Positions 28,725-36,548 of a DNA stretch of 36,548 nt are shown in pieces (positions within the stretch are counted from its first letter, which is position 1; every line of letters begins with the position of its first letter). Below the pieces are notes generated by a model, which had not been told where the DNA came from, ran no database searches, and was given only the letters and a program-made list of their open reading frames with translations. A program made the position numbers and the translations under genes. This DNA comes from Neisseriales bacterium. Lineage in GTDB: Bacteria > Pseudomonadota > Gammaproteobacteria > Burkholderiales > UBA11063. The DNA lies in contig SSGX01000063.1 of assembly GCA_008017155.1 (NCBI GenBank), positions 1-36,548 of the forward strand. Direction: 5' to 3'.

Positions 28725-30821
28725 ATGACAAATTTAAGCGGTACTTTATTAATTGAGTTTTTAACTGAGGAGTTACCTCCGATAAATCTTGAACAAAATA
28801 TTGGTAGTCCATTTGCCGAGAGTATTCGCGAGCAGATTGCTGGTTTTTTAAATGATGATAGTAGCTTAAAGGTAATTGTAGCTCCACGCCGCTTTGGTTG
28901 CGTTATAAATGGGGTTAATTCGATACAAAAAGATCAGACTTTGCTCCGTAAAGGTCCAGCAATTAGTATGGGGCTAAAAGATGGTAATCCACAGCCAGCA
29001 TTACTTGGTTTTGCGAAATCATGTGGCACCGATTGGCAAAATCTGGAGCAACGTGATGATGGTTACTTCTATTTTACTTCGCTAGTTAAAGGCAAATCTC
29101 TGGATGAGGTTTTACCGGAAACAATCTTAAATGGCTTAAAAAAGGTTCAGATTGCTAAAGGGATGCGTTGGGGAGATAATGATTTTACCTTTGTTAGACC
29201 CGTGCATGGACTTACTGTAATGTTTAATGACAAGGTTATTGATTGTGCCGCTCTTGGTGTTAAAAGCCATAATGAGACTAGTGGTCATCGTTTTATGTCT
29301 AAGGAATCTGTGGTTTTTGCTGATGCTAACGAGTATTTTACTAAGCTTGAAGCTAGTGGTAAGGTAATTGCTGAATTTAATGCACGTAAAAAATTGATTA
29401 GCGAAGGGCTAACTACTAAAGCTAGTGAGCTAGGCTTTACCATTAGTCCAATTGATGGTTTAATTGATGAGGTAACGGCATTAGTCGAGTGGCCAGAAAT
29501 TCTGGTTGGTGAATTTGATAAGAAATTTCTTAACGTACCGCAAGAGTGCTTGATTTTATCAATGGCAAAAAACCAGAAGTATTTTGCCTTACTTGATAAT
29601 AATGGCAAGCTAACCAATAAATTCCTTTTCGTCAGTAATCTAATCTCTAAAGATCCACAGGTGATTATTGAAGGTAATCAGAAAGTCTTATCGGCGCGTC
29701 TGGCTGATGCTGAGTTCTTCTTTGAGTTTGATAAGCGCACACCATTAAAAGAATTTGTCAGTAAGATGGCAAAGGTCGTTTATCATAATAAATTGGGTAG
29801 TCAACTTGAACGGATTGAGCGTTTGCAGCAGATAGCAGCGAAAATTGCAGAGAAATTTGAATTTTTAAAAGTTAAGCCTATCGATGCAAATAATACTGCC
29901 CGCCTTTTAAAGGCTGATCTGGCAACTGAAATGGTTGGTGAATTTCCCGAGCTTCAAGGGATAATGGGTAAATATTATGCCGAATTTAATGGAGAAACGC
30001 AAGAAGTTGCTAATGCGATAGAAAAACACTATTACCCACGCTTTAGTGGTGATAATTTGCCTGATAGCAACTTGGCAATAGTTGTGTCATTAGCCGATAA
30101 ACTAGAAACCTTAGTTGGGATCTGGGGAATTGGGCTGATTCCAACAGGAGATAAAGATCCGTATGCTTTACGGCGCGCTGCTTTGGGTATCGTACGGATC
30201 TTACTTAAACATAAAATTGACTTGAAATCTCTACTTGAGATTACATTTGATGCATTTAAAGATAAAAATTTTACTAGTAAAATTATTGCTGAATTGTACG
30301 AGTTTATTCTCCAACGAGCAGAAAATTATCTAACTAGCGTAGGTGGTTATTCAACTCCAATTGTTAGAGCAGCGTTAAAATCATTATCTTATCAATTTGA
30401 ACGCGATGATTTAGGTATTGATAAATCATTGACAAGACTAGATAAGCTTTTACCTTATCTGAGTGATTTAGGTCAAGATACTAAAGCAATCGAACTAATT
30501 CAGGCAAATAAACGGATTAAGAATATTCTTGAGAAAAATGCTAGTAACTTTGTTGGCGAATATGATTCTAAACTTACTAATAACCTTCCAGAAACGGAGC
30601 TAGCTAATTTCCTTTTTGGCGTTAAACAAGACATGGCGATTGATGGTAATTATCAAGAATACTTTGACAAACTATTAGAAGCTGGGCCAATACTTGCCGC
30701 TTTCTTTGAAAATGTAATGGTAATGGATGAGAACTCAGATATAAAAAACAACCGTTTGGCTTTATTACAAGCTGCACAAGTTCGCTTTAACTATATCTGC
30801 AACTTTGCTGAATTATCGTAA
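28725..30821 (+). CDS. glyS: Glycyl-tRNA synthetase beta subunit
   Basis: The beta subunit (698 residues) of the bacterial two-chain glycyl-tRNA synthetase, needed for tRNA recognition. It begins TLLIEFLTEELPPINLEQ, the family signature, has the RGPAI-like KGPAISMG segment, MRWGDNDFTFVRPVH and FPELQGIMGKYYA, and ends with a DALR-type anticodon-binding domain (VMVMDENSDIKNNRLALL). The frame is open back to a TTG at 28647, but homologues begin near ATG 28725, so that start is used; AAAGGA at 28707-28712 is rather distant. The alpha subunit glyQ usually lies directly upstream but is not in this window, where an MFS gene takes that place. Confidence 0.95.
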   Translation: MTNLSGTLLIEFLTEELPPINLEQNIGSPFAESIREQIAGFLNDDSSLKVIVAPRRFGCVINGVNSIQKDQTLLRKGPAISMGLKDGNPQPALLGFAKSCGTDWQNLEQRDDGYFYFTSLVKGKSLDEVLPETILNGLKKVQIAKGMRWGDNDFTFVRPVHGLTVMFNDKVIDCAALGVKSHNETSGHRFMSKESVVFADANEYFTKLEASGKVIAEFNARKKLISEGLTTKASELGFTISPIDGLIDEVTALVEWPEILVGEFDKKFLNVPQECLILSMAKNQKYFALLDNNGKLTNKFLFVSNLISKDPQVIIEGNQKVLSARLADAEFFFEFDKRTPLKEFVSKMAKVVYHNKLGSQLERIERLQQIAAKIAEKFEFLKVKPIDANNTARLLKADLATEMVGEFPELQGIMGKYYAEFNGETQEVANAIEKHYYPRFSGDNLPDSNLAIVVSLADKLETLVGIWGIGLIPTGDKDPYALRRAALGIVRILLKHKIDLKSLLEITFDAFKDKNFTSKIIAELYEFILQRAENYLTSVGGYSTPIVRAALKSLSYQFERDDLGIDKSLTRLDKLLPYLSDLGQDTKAIELIQANKRIKNILEKNASNFVGEYDSKLTNNLPETELANFLFGVKQDMAIDGNYQEYFDKLLEAGPILAAFFENVMVMDENSDIKNNRLALLQAAQVRFNYICNFAELS

Positions 30822-30855
30822 TTATGTCCGGAATTTTCCAGAAAGTGACCATTAA

Positions 30856-31419
30856 ATGAAATTAATCTTTCTTGATCGTGATGGTGTAATAAACCACGAT
30901 AGTGAAGCATACATCAAAAACGTTGATGAGTTTGAGCTTTTGCCTGGTAGTATTGAGGCGATTGCTAATTTAAGTCAGGCTGGCTTTAATGTGATTGTTT
31001 GTACTAATCAATCAGGTGTTGGACGTGGGCTTTTTAGTATGGAAGAATCAAATGAAATTCATATTAAATTGCATCAGCTGGTAGATCAAGCAGGTGGTAG
31101 CATTAGTGCGATTATTTTTTGCCCACATGTTCCGGAAGATAACTGTAATTGCCGTAAGCCTAAGCCGGGAATGATACTTGATATTTGTGAACGGTTTAAT
31201 GTCGATAATATCTCCAATATAATGATGATCGGTGATAGTATTCGTGACCTTGAGGCAATCAGTAATGCGGGAGGTATTCCATTACTTGTCAAAACTGGCA
31301 ATGGTAAAAAAACGCTAATGAAAGAAAAATTACCTTTGGGTACTCTGGTATTTGAAAATTTGCTTGAAGCCAGTGAATATATTATTGAAAAAGAGCAGCG
31401 TGAAAATGCAGAAGAATAA
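30856..31419 (+). CDS. gmhB: D-glycero-beta-D-manno-heptose 1,7-bisphosphate 7-phosphatase
   Basis: HAD-family phosphatase (187 residues) of ADP-heptose synthesis for the LPS inner core. The nucleophile and acid are Asp7 and Asp9 (FLDRDGVIN), followed by VCTNQSGVGRG (motif II) and MIGDSIRDL (Asp127, Asp131). The structural zinc site is Cys89, His91, Cys97 and Cys99 in FCPHVPEDNCNCRKP, as in GmhB. Related histidinol-phosphatases share the fold, but the zinc loop and the glyS-gmhB-plsC context favour heptose. It overlaps plsC by 14 nt. Confidence 0.92.
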   Translation: MKLIFLDRDGVINHDSEAYIKNVDEFELLPGSIEAIANLSQAGFNVIVCTNQSGVGRGLFSMEESNEIHIKLHQLVDQAGGSISAIIFCPHVPEDNCNCRKPKPGMILDICERFNVDNISNIMMIGDSIRDLEAISNAGGIPLLVKTGNGKKTLMKEKLPLGTLVFENLLEASEYIIEKEQRENAEE

Positions 31420-32137
31420 ACTGACTCCATTTATTGTAATTCGTTCTTGTATATTCTGGCTTCTAGCGGTAGCAGCACTTCCAGTTTATAATGTGGTGAT
31501 GTTGTTTATTTGGCCATTAAATCGGCAGCAAAAACATCGAATAATTAATAGTTCTGTGCGTTATTTCTCTTTTTTATTACAGCATGTCGCGGGAGTTAAG
31601 CATCAGGTAAGCGGTTTGGAGAATATTCCAGATAAACCTTCACTTATTGTTTCAAATCATCAATCTGCTTGGGAAACTATTACGTTCAATTGCATTTTTC
31701 CGCCGATAGTGTGGATTATGAAAAAAGAGATTTTATCAATACCGCTTTTTGGTTGGGGGGCGCGGATGTGTTCGCCAATTGCGATAGATCGTAGCCGAGG
31801 AGAAGATGCGTTAGTACAAGTAATTGAGCAGGGAAATGAACGGTTTCGCCAAGGATTCTGGATATGTATCTTTCCCGAAGGTACCAGAGTTAAGCCAAAA
31901 GCACGTAAACCATTTAAATATGGTGCTGCCAAATTAGCAATCAAGATGGAGGCTCCTATAATTCCTGTTGCGCATAATGCAGGTTATTGCCTGCCAAAAA
32001 ATAGTTTTTGGTTTTACCCGGGAACGGTGAAGGTTATTATTGGGAAGCCAATTTACCCGGAAGAAAATGATCCTACTGAATTGACTAAGAAGATTGAAAC
32101 ATGGATAAATACTCAACTAGAATCAATCGGTAGTTAA
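31406..32137 (+). CDS. plsC: 1-acyl-sn-glycerol-3-phosphate acyltransferase
   Basis: Inner-membrane acyltransferase (243 residues) that makes phosphatidic acid from lysophosphatidic acid. One membrane segment (about 9-36) precedes motif I, SNHQSAWE (His85 with Glu90, an H-x4-E variant of H-x4-D that I believe also occurs in betaproteobacterial relatives), and motif III, FPEGTRVKPK. The acceptor-binding IAIDRSRGE lies between. The frame is open from 31352, but family length and the overlap with gmhB favour ATG 31406; GTG 31400 is an alternative. rsmE begins 1 nt after its stop. Confidence 0.9.
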   Translation: MQKNKLTPFIVIRSCIFWLLAVAALPVYNVVMLFIWPLNRQQKHRIINSSVRYFSFLLQHVAGVKHQVSGLENIPDKPSLIVSNHQSAWETITFNCIFPPIVWIMKKEILSIPLFGWGARMCSPIAIDRSRGEDALVQVIEQGNERFRQGFWICIFPEGTRVKPKARKPFKYGAAKLAIKMEAPIIPVAHNAGYCLPKNSFWFYPGTVKVIIGKPIYPEENDPTELTKKIETWINTQLESIGS

Positions 32138-32138
32138 G

Positions 32139-32864
32139 ATGCCGCGTTTTTATGTTGATACTTTATTAAATGTCGGAGATGAAGTCTCGCTACCTTCTGA
32201 TGTGGTGCGGCATATTATTGTGTTACGTTTGAAGCTAGAACAAGAGATTATTTTATTTAATAATGATGGACATGATTACCATGCTAAGATCGTAGAATTA
32301 GGCAGGCGTGAGGCTTTGGTGGTGGTTACCAATAAAGTTAAAAATCAGACTGAAGCTAATTTTATAATTACGCTTATGATTAGCCTGATTTCCAATGATA
32401 AACTAGAGCTGGTTATTCAAAAAGCTGTTGAACTGGGTGTGCAGAGAATAATCCCTGTAATTACCGAGAAAACTCAGCGAATCAAGGCTGAACGCGAAGC
32501 AAGTAAACTTGAGCATTGGCGGAAAATAATTATTGCAGCTAGTGAGCAGTGCGGAAGAGCTAAGTTAGCAACAGTCTCTGAAATAAAGGAATTTGCTACT
32601 GTTATAGATGAAGATAAAAGTGAGATAAATTATATTTTATCACCACATCACGCTGCAAGTAAGTTAGGTAAAGTTAATAATGCGCAATCAATTTCCTTGC
32701 TTATCGGACCAGAAGGTGGACTTACTGAGCATGAGATCAGAGTTGCTAATGCGGCTGGGTTTCAGAATCTTAACTTGGGTAAAAGAATTTTACGTGCAGA
32801 AACGGCAGCTGTAGCTGGTATTTCATTTTTGCATTGTAATTTTGGTGATTTTAAAATAGTCTAA
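32139..32864 (+). CDS. rsmE: 16S rRNA m3U1498 methyltransferase RsmE
   Basis: SPOUT-class methyltransferase (241 residues) that methylates N3 of U1498 in 16S rRNA. The N-terminal PUA-like domain (about 1-70) begins MPRFYVD and has HIIVLRLKL. The knotted catalytic domain has VQKAVELGV-type IQKAVELGVQRIIP, EQCGRA, the SAM loop LLIGPEGGLTEHEI and LGKRILRAETAAVAG, all typical. It starts 1 nt after plsC and ends 18 nt before the next gene. Confidence 0.95.
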   Translation: MPRFYVDTLLNVGDEVSLPSDVVRHIIVLRLKLEQEIILFNNDGHDYHAKIVELGRREALVVVTNKVKNQTEANFIITLMISLISNDKLELVIQKAVELGVQRIIPVITEKTQRIKAEREASKLEHWRKIIIAASEQCGRAKLATVSEIKEFATVIDEDKSEINYILSPHHAASKLGKVNNAQSISLLIGPEGGLTEHEIRVANAAGFQNLNLGKRILRAETAAVAGISFLHCNFGDFKIV

Positions 32865-32882
32865 ATATAAGGGAAATAATAA

Positions 32883-33374
32883 GTGAAACTAAAATTAGTT
32901 CAAGCTACATTTTATATAATTTCAGTTGCTACTGTGATAGCGTGTAGTACTGGTACTAGCGGACAAAATATGCCAATCGGAGGCACTGCATTTACTGGAA
33001 CATTTACTCCCGGAATTGGTAATTTGACAAATGGTGTTACTGGTAGCTCTTGTACCAGTAACGGACCAGAAAATCTGACTTTTATTGTTCAAGAGTCAAC
33101 TACTGTATTTTATGACCTTAATATTGGTGCTGGACAAGTACCAATCATCCAAGGTAGTTTTGTCAATGGTGGACAAAATGTTAACCAAAATAATCCATGC
33201 TTCAATGGTACTGTGACTTATTCCACTTGCGGAGCTGCACAAAGTGGCTCGATTACTTTTAATGCCTGCTCTGTAAGTTTGCAAGGTAATACTTATGTTT
33301 TCCAAGCTACATACTATTTATATACTGCCAATGGTGTTTCTTTAGGCTCAGGACCAATTTATGCAACTAAATAA
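32883..33374 (+). CDS. Small lipoprotein of unknown function (GTG start)
   Basis: A 163-residue predicted lipoprotein. The signal peptide ends VATVIAC with acylation at Cys21 and Ser at +2, predicting the outer membrane. The mature part is rich in Gly, Asn and Thr and has four more cysteines (SSCTSN, NNPCFNG, YSTCGAA, FNACSV), which could form two disulfides. I recognise no domain; the alternating hydrophobic/polar pattern suggests a beta-rich fold. GTG 32883 has AAGGGA (32869-32874) at 8 nt. It overlaps the ABC transporter gene by 14 nt, so the two are translationally coupled and may work together (inference). Confidence 0.72.
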   Translation: MKLKLVQATFYIISVATVIACSTGTSGQNMPIGGTAFTGTFTPGIGNLTNGVTGSSCTSNGPENLTFIVQESTTVFYDLNIGAGQVPIIQGSFVNGGQNVNQNNPCFNGTVTYSTCGAAQSGSITFNACSVSLQGNTYVFQATYYLYTANGVSLGSGPIYATK

Positions 33375-35085
33375 TGGACGCAGTGGTTATAACCGTAAGG
33401 CAATTGAATGGATAAAAGACGCATGGCATCTAGCAAAACCATATTGGACTAGCGATCAAAAGTATAAAGCTTACGCACAGATTATTGCAGTTATTGCACT
33501 AAATTTGGCGTATGTCTATATTACAGTAGTTGCAAATAGTTGGTATAACTCATTTTATGATGCATTACAGCGTTATGATAAAAAGCTCTTTACGCCTCTA
33601 GTAATAAAATTTGGCTGGATTGCTTTCTTCAACGTAGTGGTACAATTAATATCATTTTACATTCGTAAACATTTGGAAATCGGTTGGCGTCGTTGGATGA
33701 CGGATCGTTACTTGAATAATTGGTTATCGAATCAAGCATATTACAAGACTAGATTTACCGAGAAGGTCGATAACCCAGATCAGCGTATTAGTGAGGATAT
33801 TGGTAGTTTTATTGGTTCATCATTGGATTTGAGCCTTGGGCTATTAACATCGATAGTAAGTTTGTCCTCTTTTGTTGGTATTTTATGGCATTTATCGGGT
33901 AATTTTAATTTTACTCTATTGGGGCATAAATTATATATTCCGGGCTATATGGTTTGGTTAGCTGTTCTTTATGCTGGATTAGGCACTTATATCACATTTA
34001 AAATTGGTAAACCATTAATCAAACTAAATTTTAAACAGCAAGTTTATGAAGCAGACTTCCGTTTTGGTTTGTTACGGATTCGTGAATATAGCGAGGAAAT
34101 TGCTTTTTATAATGGTGAACAACAGGAAAAAACTGGTTTGACTGGCAAATTTCATAATGTTGTTGATAATTTTATGCGAGTAGTTAAGCGAACACTTAAA
34201 ATTAATGGTTTTAATTTCGCTTATGGGCAAACCTCAGTTTTATTTCCTCTTTTGGTGAATGTACCGCGCTATCTTGCTAAAGGAATGACTCTTGGTGATT
34301 TGATGCAAACCATGTCGGCTTTTGGTCGGGTACAAGATGCGTTATCCTATTTCTTAGATGCATATGGTTCGCTTGCTGGTTGGCGTGCGGTAATGGATCG
34401 TTTATACGGTTTTGAAGAATCAGTAGTTAATGCTACAAATTTGCATGGGCTAGAGAAATTACCAGACCAGAATGGATTATTACAGGTAAGTAATTTGAGT
34501 ATTAATTTACCCAATGGCAAAAATCTAGTGCAAGGGATAAATTTTAAATTGTCTGCTGGTGATCGCTTATTGATACGTGGGCGTTCAGGTAGTGGTAAAA
34601 CTACTCTGCTACGCTCACTAGCTGGATTATGGCCGTATTCTACTGGTGAAATAAGGGTTGCTGATGCAGCTAGTAATGAATTATTTGTTGGTCAGCGTCC
34701 ATATGTACCAGCAATCAGATTGCGGGAGGCTATTTGTTATCCATTAATTGAGAATTTGCCGGATGATGAAGCGTTAAAAGTAGTGCTACGTGAATGTGGT
34801 ATTGCCTATCTTGCCAGTCGTCTAGATGAAATCAGTGATTGGGGTAAAATACTATCGTTAGGCGAACAGCAACGCTTAGCTTTTGCCCGGATTTTGATAA
34901 ATTCTCCAACCGTAATTTATCTAGATGAATCTACTTCGGCTTTGGATGAAGAAATGGAGCAGCACCTATATCAGTTACTTCAAGATAAATTACCAACAAG
35001 TGTGGTAATTAGCGTTGGTCATCGTAGTACGCTAAAACAGTGGCATAATCAGGAATTAGATTTTAATCAGTTACAAAGTGCATAA
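33361..35085 (+). CDS. SbmA/BacA-like ABC transporter, fused permease-ATPase (YddA type)
   Basis: A half-transporter of 574 residues with an N-terminal membrane domain of the SbmA/BacA family (about 35-325) and a C-terminal ATPase (about 370-570). The membrane part has SWYNSFYDALQRYD and RWMTDRYLNNWL, family hallmarks; EADFRFGLLRIREYSEEIAF is the conserved EAA-like loop. In the ATPase, Walker A is GRSGSGKT (407-414), the signature is LSLGEQQRLAFARIL, Walker B is VIYLDESTSALDE, and the switch His is in SVGHRST. Relatives include YddA and mycobacterial BacA, which import peptides, cobalamin or other hydrophilic compounds. The substrate here is unknown. Confidence 0.9.
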   Translation: MQLNNGRSGYNRKAIEWIKDAWHLAKPYWTSDQKYKAYAQIIAVIALNLAYVYITVVANSWYNSFYDALQRYDKKLFTPLVIKFGWIAFFNVVVQLISFYIRKHLEIGWRRWMTDRYLNNWLSNQAYYKTRFTEKVDNPDQRISEDIGSFIGSSLDLSLGLLTSIVSLSSFVGILWHLSGNFNFTLLGHKLYIPGYMVWLAVLYAGLGTYITFKIGKPLIKLNFKQQVYEADFRFGLLRIREYSEEIAFYNGEQQEKTGLTGKFHNVVDNFMRVVKRTLKINGFNFAYGQTSVLFPLLVNVPRYLAKGMTLGDLMQTMSAFGRVQDALSYFLDAYGSLAGWRAVMDRLYGFEESVVNATNLHGLEKLPDQNGLLQVSNLSINLPNGKNLVQGINFKLSAGDRLLIRGRSGSGKTTLLRSLAGLWPYSTGEIRVADAASNELFVGQRPYVPAIRLREAICYPLIENLPDDEALKVVLRECGIAYLASRLDEISDWGKILSLGEQQRLAFARILINSPTVIYLDESTSALDEEMEQHLYQLLQDKLPTSVVISVGHRSTLKQWHNQELDFNQLQSA

Positions 35086-35088
35086 AGA

Positions 35089-36045
35089 ATGTTTGAAGAT
35101 TTAGTAAAATCAGAACTGGAACTTGTTGATAAAGTAATCAGAAAGGATTTAGGATCACAAGTCCCCCTAATTAATACAGTTGGTGAATATATAATTTCGG
35201 CTGGTGGCAAACGGATTCGCCCGTTACTTACAGTAATGTGTGGCAGAATGCTTGGTAACTCTTCCGAATTAATCTATAAAATGGCGGCGATGATAGAGTA
35301 TATTCATACTGCAACTCTATTACACGATGATGTGGTTGATGAGTCTGGTTTACGCCGTGGACGTGCAACTGCAAATGCTGTATTTGGTAATGCAGCTAGT
35401 GTTCTGGTTGGTGATTTTATTTATACTCGTGCATTTCAGTTAATGGTTGAAAGTAATTCTTTAAAAGTGCTTAAAATTATGGCGGATAGCACTAATGTTA
35501 TTTCTGAGGGCGAAGTATTACAGTTATTAAATATTGGGCGTAGTGATTTAACTGAGGCGGAGTATTTTAAGGTAATCGAAAGTAAAACAGCACGATTATT
35601 TGAAGCTGGAGCACGTGTAGCAGCAATTGTTAGTGGAGCGACAGAAGAAGTTGAAGATAAATTGGCTGATTATGCTATTTGTCTTGGCACTGCTTTTCAG
35701 ATAGTTGATGATATTCTTGATTATAATAGTAGTTCGGAAGTAATGGGTAAAAATGTTGGTGATGATTTACTTGAAGGTAAAGTAACCTTGCCACTGATAT
35801 TTTTATTAACTACTGGAGATGCAAATACCAAATCATTAATTACTGCGGCAATTGATAAGCCAAAAGAAGCAGATATAGCAAAAATAGTGAATCTTGTTGT
35901 TACTAGTGATAGTCTTGATTATTGCCGGAAACTAGCCCATGATTACGTATCAAGAGCAAAAAGTGCTTTGGATGCTTTGCCAGATAATAACTATCGTGAC
36001 GCCCTATTTAATATTGCTGAATTAAGTATTGAGCGAATCAAATAA
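35089..36045 (+). CDS. ispB: Polyprenyl (probably octaprenyl) diphosphate synthase
   Basis: Trans-prenyltransferase (318 residues) that makes the long side chain for ubiquinone. The first aspartate-rich motif is DDVVD (80-84) in HTATLLHDDVVDESGLRRGR and the second is DDILD (207-211) in FQIVDDILDYN; GGKRIRPLLT and the KTA motif (ESKTARLFEAG) are also present. The sequence around the first motif is very close to E. coli IspB, so a C40 product is likely, although chain length cannot be fixed by eye. It starts 3 nt after the ABC transporter stop and ends the operon. Confidence 0.93.
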   Translation: MFEDLVKSELELVDKVIRKDLGSQVPLINTVGEYIISAGGKRIRPLLTVMCGRMLGNSSELIYKMAAMIEYIHTATLLHDDVVDESGLRRGRATANAVFGNAASVLVGDFIYTRAFQLMVESNSLKVLKIMADSTNVISEGEVLQLLNIGRSDLTEAEYFKVIESKTARLFEAGARVAAIVSGATEEVEDKLADYAICLGTAFQIVDDILDYNSSSEVMGKNVGDDLLEGKVTLPLIFLLTTGDANTKSLITAAIDKPKEADIAKIVNLVVTSDSLDYCRKLAHDYVSRAKSALDALPDNNYRDALFNIAELSIERIK

Positions 36046-36057
36046 GTCCATAGTGTA

Positions 36058-36142
36058 GCTTTTAGATAAATAGGATAAAGACTTTTCTAATATTCATATA
36101 CTTTGCAGTATAAATAGTTTTAAAAGTCTTTATCCTAAAAGC
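36058..36142. terminator. Nested long inverted repeat between ispB and the convergent gene
   Basis: A perfect 16-bp inverted repeat (36071-36086 with 36122-36137) encloses a 35-nt loop that itself forms a 6-bp hairpin (36097-36102 with 36107-36112). The outer arms GCTTTTAG (36058-36065) and CTAAAAGC (36135-36142) can also pair, partly competing with the 16-bp stem. It lies between the ends of convergent genes, so a bidirectional transcription-stop or mRNA-end structure is the likely job, although no T tract follows on either strand. Confidence 0.55.
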
Positions 36143-36157
36143 ATTAGAGCTAGCGTT

Positions 36158-36548
36158 TTATTTAGCAGAGGAAGCAGTTGTTGTATTTTGTTTAGCTACC
36201 TTACATTTGTAAAGCTTATTATTCTTGTAAAAACACTCCATCTTGACACCCTGATCAGTTGTAAATCTAACTCTCGCCAAATTAGTTACATCATCATCAC
36301 TAGTCGCTTCATCTACTGGATCAACTGGCTGATTATTGTATGAATTAACCCCTTGATTCCCGCCAACTATATCTTGACTATATTTGACTTTATAGTTCTT
36401 ACAGTTATTTTGAATTACCGACTCAGTTGTATTCGAATTGATTTTGACTTTATTGCAAGAATAGTTTGAAGCGTTCAAATTAATTGTTGTATAAGCATTT
36501 GCTTTTAAAATAATAATACCTAATAATGATAATAATTTAATTGTTTTC
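36158..36548 (-). CDS. Small exported protein of unknown function (start codon at window edge)
   Basis: The frame is open to the right edge. The last complete codon there is Lys, and base 36548 fits the G of an ATG whose other two bases lie outside, giving about 130 residues. Translated from the edge it reads KTIKLLSLLGIIILKANA, a classic signal peptide with cleavage after ANA, then YTTINLNASNYSC. A TTG at 36478 would remove this signal and is not the start. The mature part is polar, rich in Asn/Thr/Lys, with four cysteines (two possible disulfides), an acidic patch (DPVDEATSDDD) and the ending KVAKQNTTTASSAK. No domain is recognised. It is convergent with ispB. Confidence 0.7.
   Translation of the reverse strand, partial: KTIKLLSLLGIIILKANAYTTINLNASNYSCNKVKINSNTTESVIQNNCKNYKVKYSQDIVGGNQGVNSYNNQPVDPVDEATSDDDVTNLARVRFTTDQGVKMECFYKNNKLYKCKVAKQNTTTASSAK

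Noticed and set aside
28509-30852. TGACCATTAAA-type 11-mer in inverted orientation on both sides of glyS
   Set aside because: It is a single short match near 28509 and 30845 with diverging flanks; at this base composition it is probably chance, and glyS shows no other sign of mobility.

Overview
The window looks like a chromosomal segment of an AT-rich Gram-negative betaproteobacterium, most like the Neisseriales. The reasons are the betaproteobacterial-type nine-gene F1Fo-ATPase operon, the type IV pilus block pilM-N-O-P-Q followed by aroK, an NtrY/NtrX pair, the glyS-gmhB-plsC order, ubiquinone genes (ubiD, ispB) and lipid A/LPS genes (pagP, gmhB). Very low GC with many TTG/GTG starts would fit a low-GC free-living or host-associated relative such as an Aquella-like lineage, but the genus is inference. 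Coding density is high, and I see no transposon, phage, CRISPR, rRNA or tRNA gene.

Layout. 1-1502: the end of an NtrY-type sensor kinase and a short NtrX-like regulator, closed by a strong terminator that abuts cysS (1561-2919). 2960-9819: atpI-B-E-F-H-A-G-D-C. 9933-10157: a small Ala/Pro-repeat lipoprotein with its own terminator. 10218-15619: pilMNOPQ-aroK, almost all overlapping. 15702-17654: acetoacetyl-CoA synthetase; ksgA (minus) and acetoacetate decarboxylase (plus) follow. 19562-20140: pagP, convergent with a minus-strand block (20127-24599) read in the order ubiD, lysR, GNAT acetyltransferase, class III adenylate cyclase. 24727-25623: an unrecognised exported protein. 25760-28453: guanine deaminase and an MFS transporter, with a structured RNA-like hairpin between them. 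28725-36045: glyS, gmhB, plsC, rsmE, a small lipoprotein, an SbmA/BacA-like ABC transporter and ispB, tightly packed. 36158-36548: a small exported protein on the minus strand whose start codon lies just beyond the window edge.

How the genes work together. Energy conversion (ATP synthase, ubiquinone synthesis by ispB and ubiD, and an NtrYX pair whose relatives control respiratory genes) is the main theme. Type IV pilus assembly and outer-membrane maintenance (PagP, GmhB, PlsC, lipoproteins) is the second. Acetoacetate has two fates encoded within 3 kb: activation to acetoacetyl-CoA or decarboxylation to acetone.

Nothing here is clearly a new defence or mobile system. The points most worth a second look are the NtrX-like regulator without its AAA+ domain, PilP without a lipidation cysteine, the GNRA-capped hairpin after guaD, the long nested inverted repeat after ispB, terminators lying only 12-15 nt upstream of start codons, and several exported proteins of unknown function.
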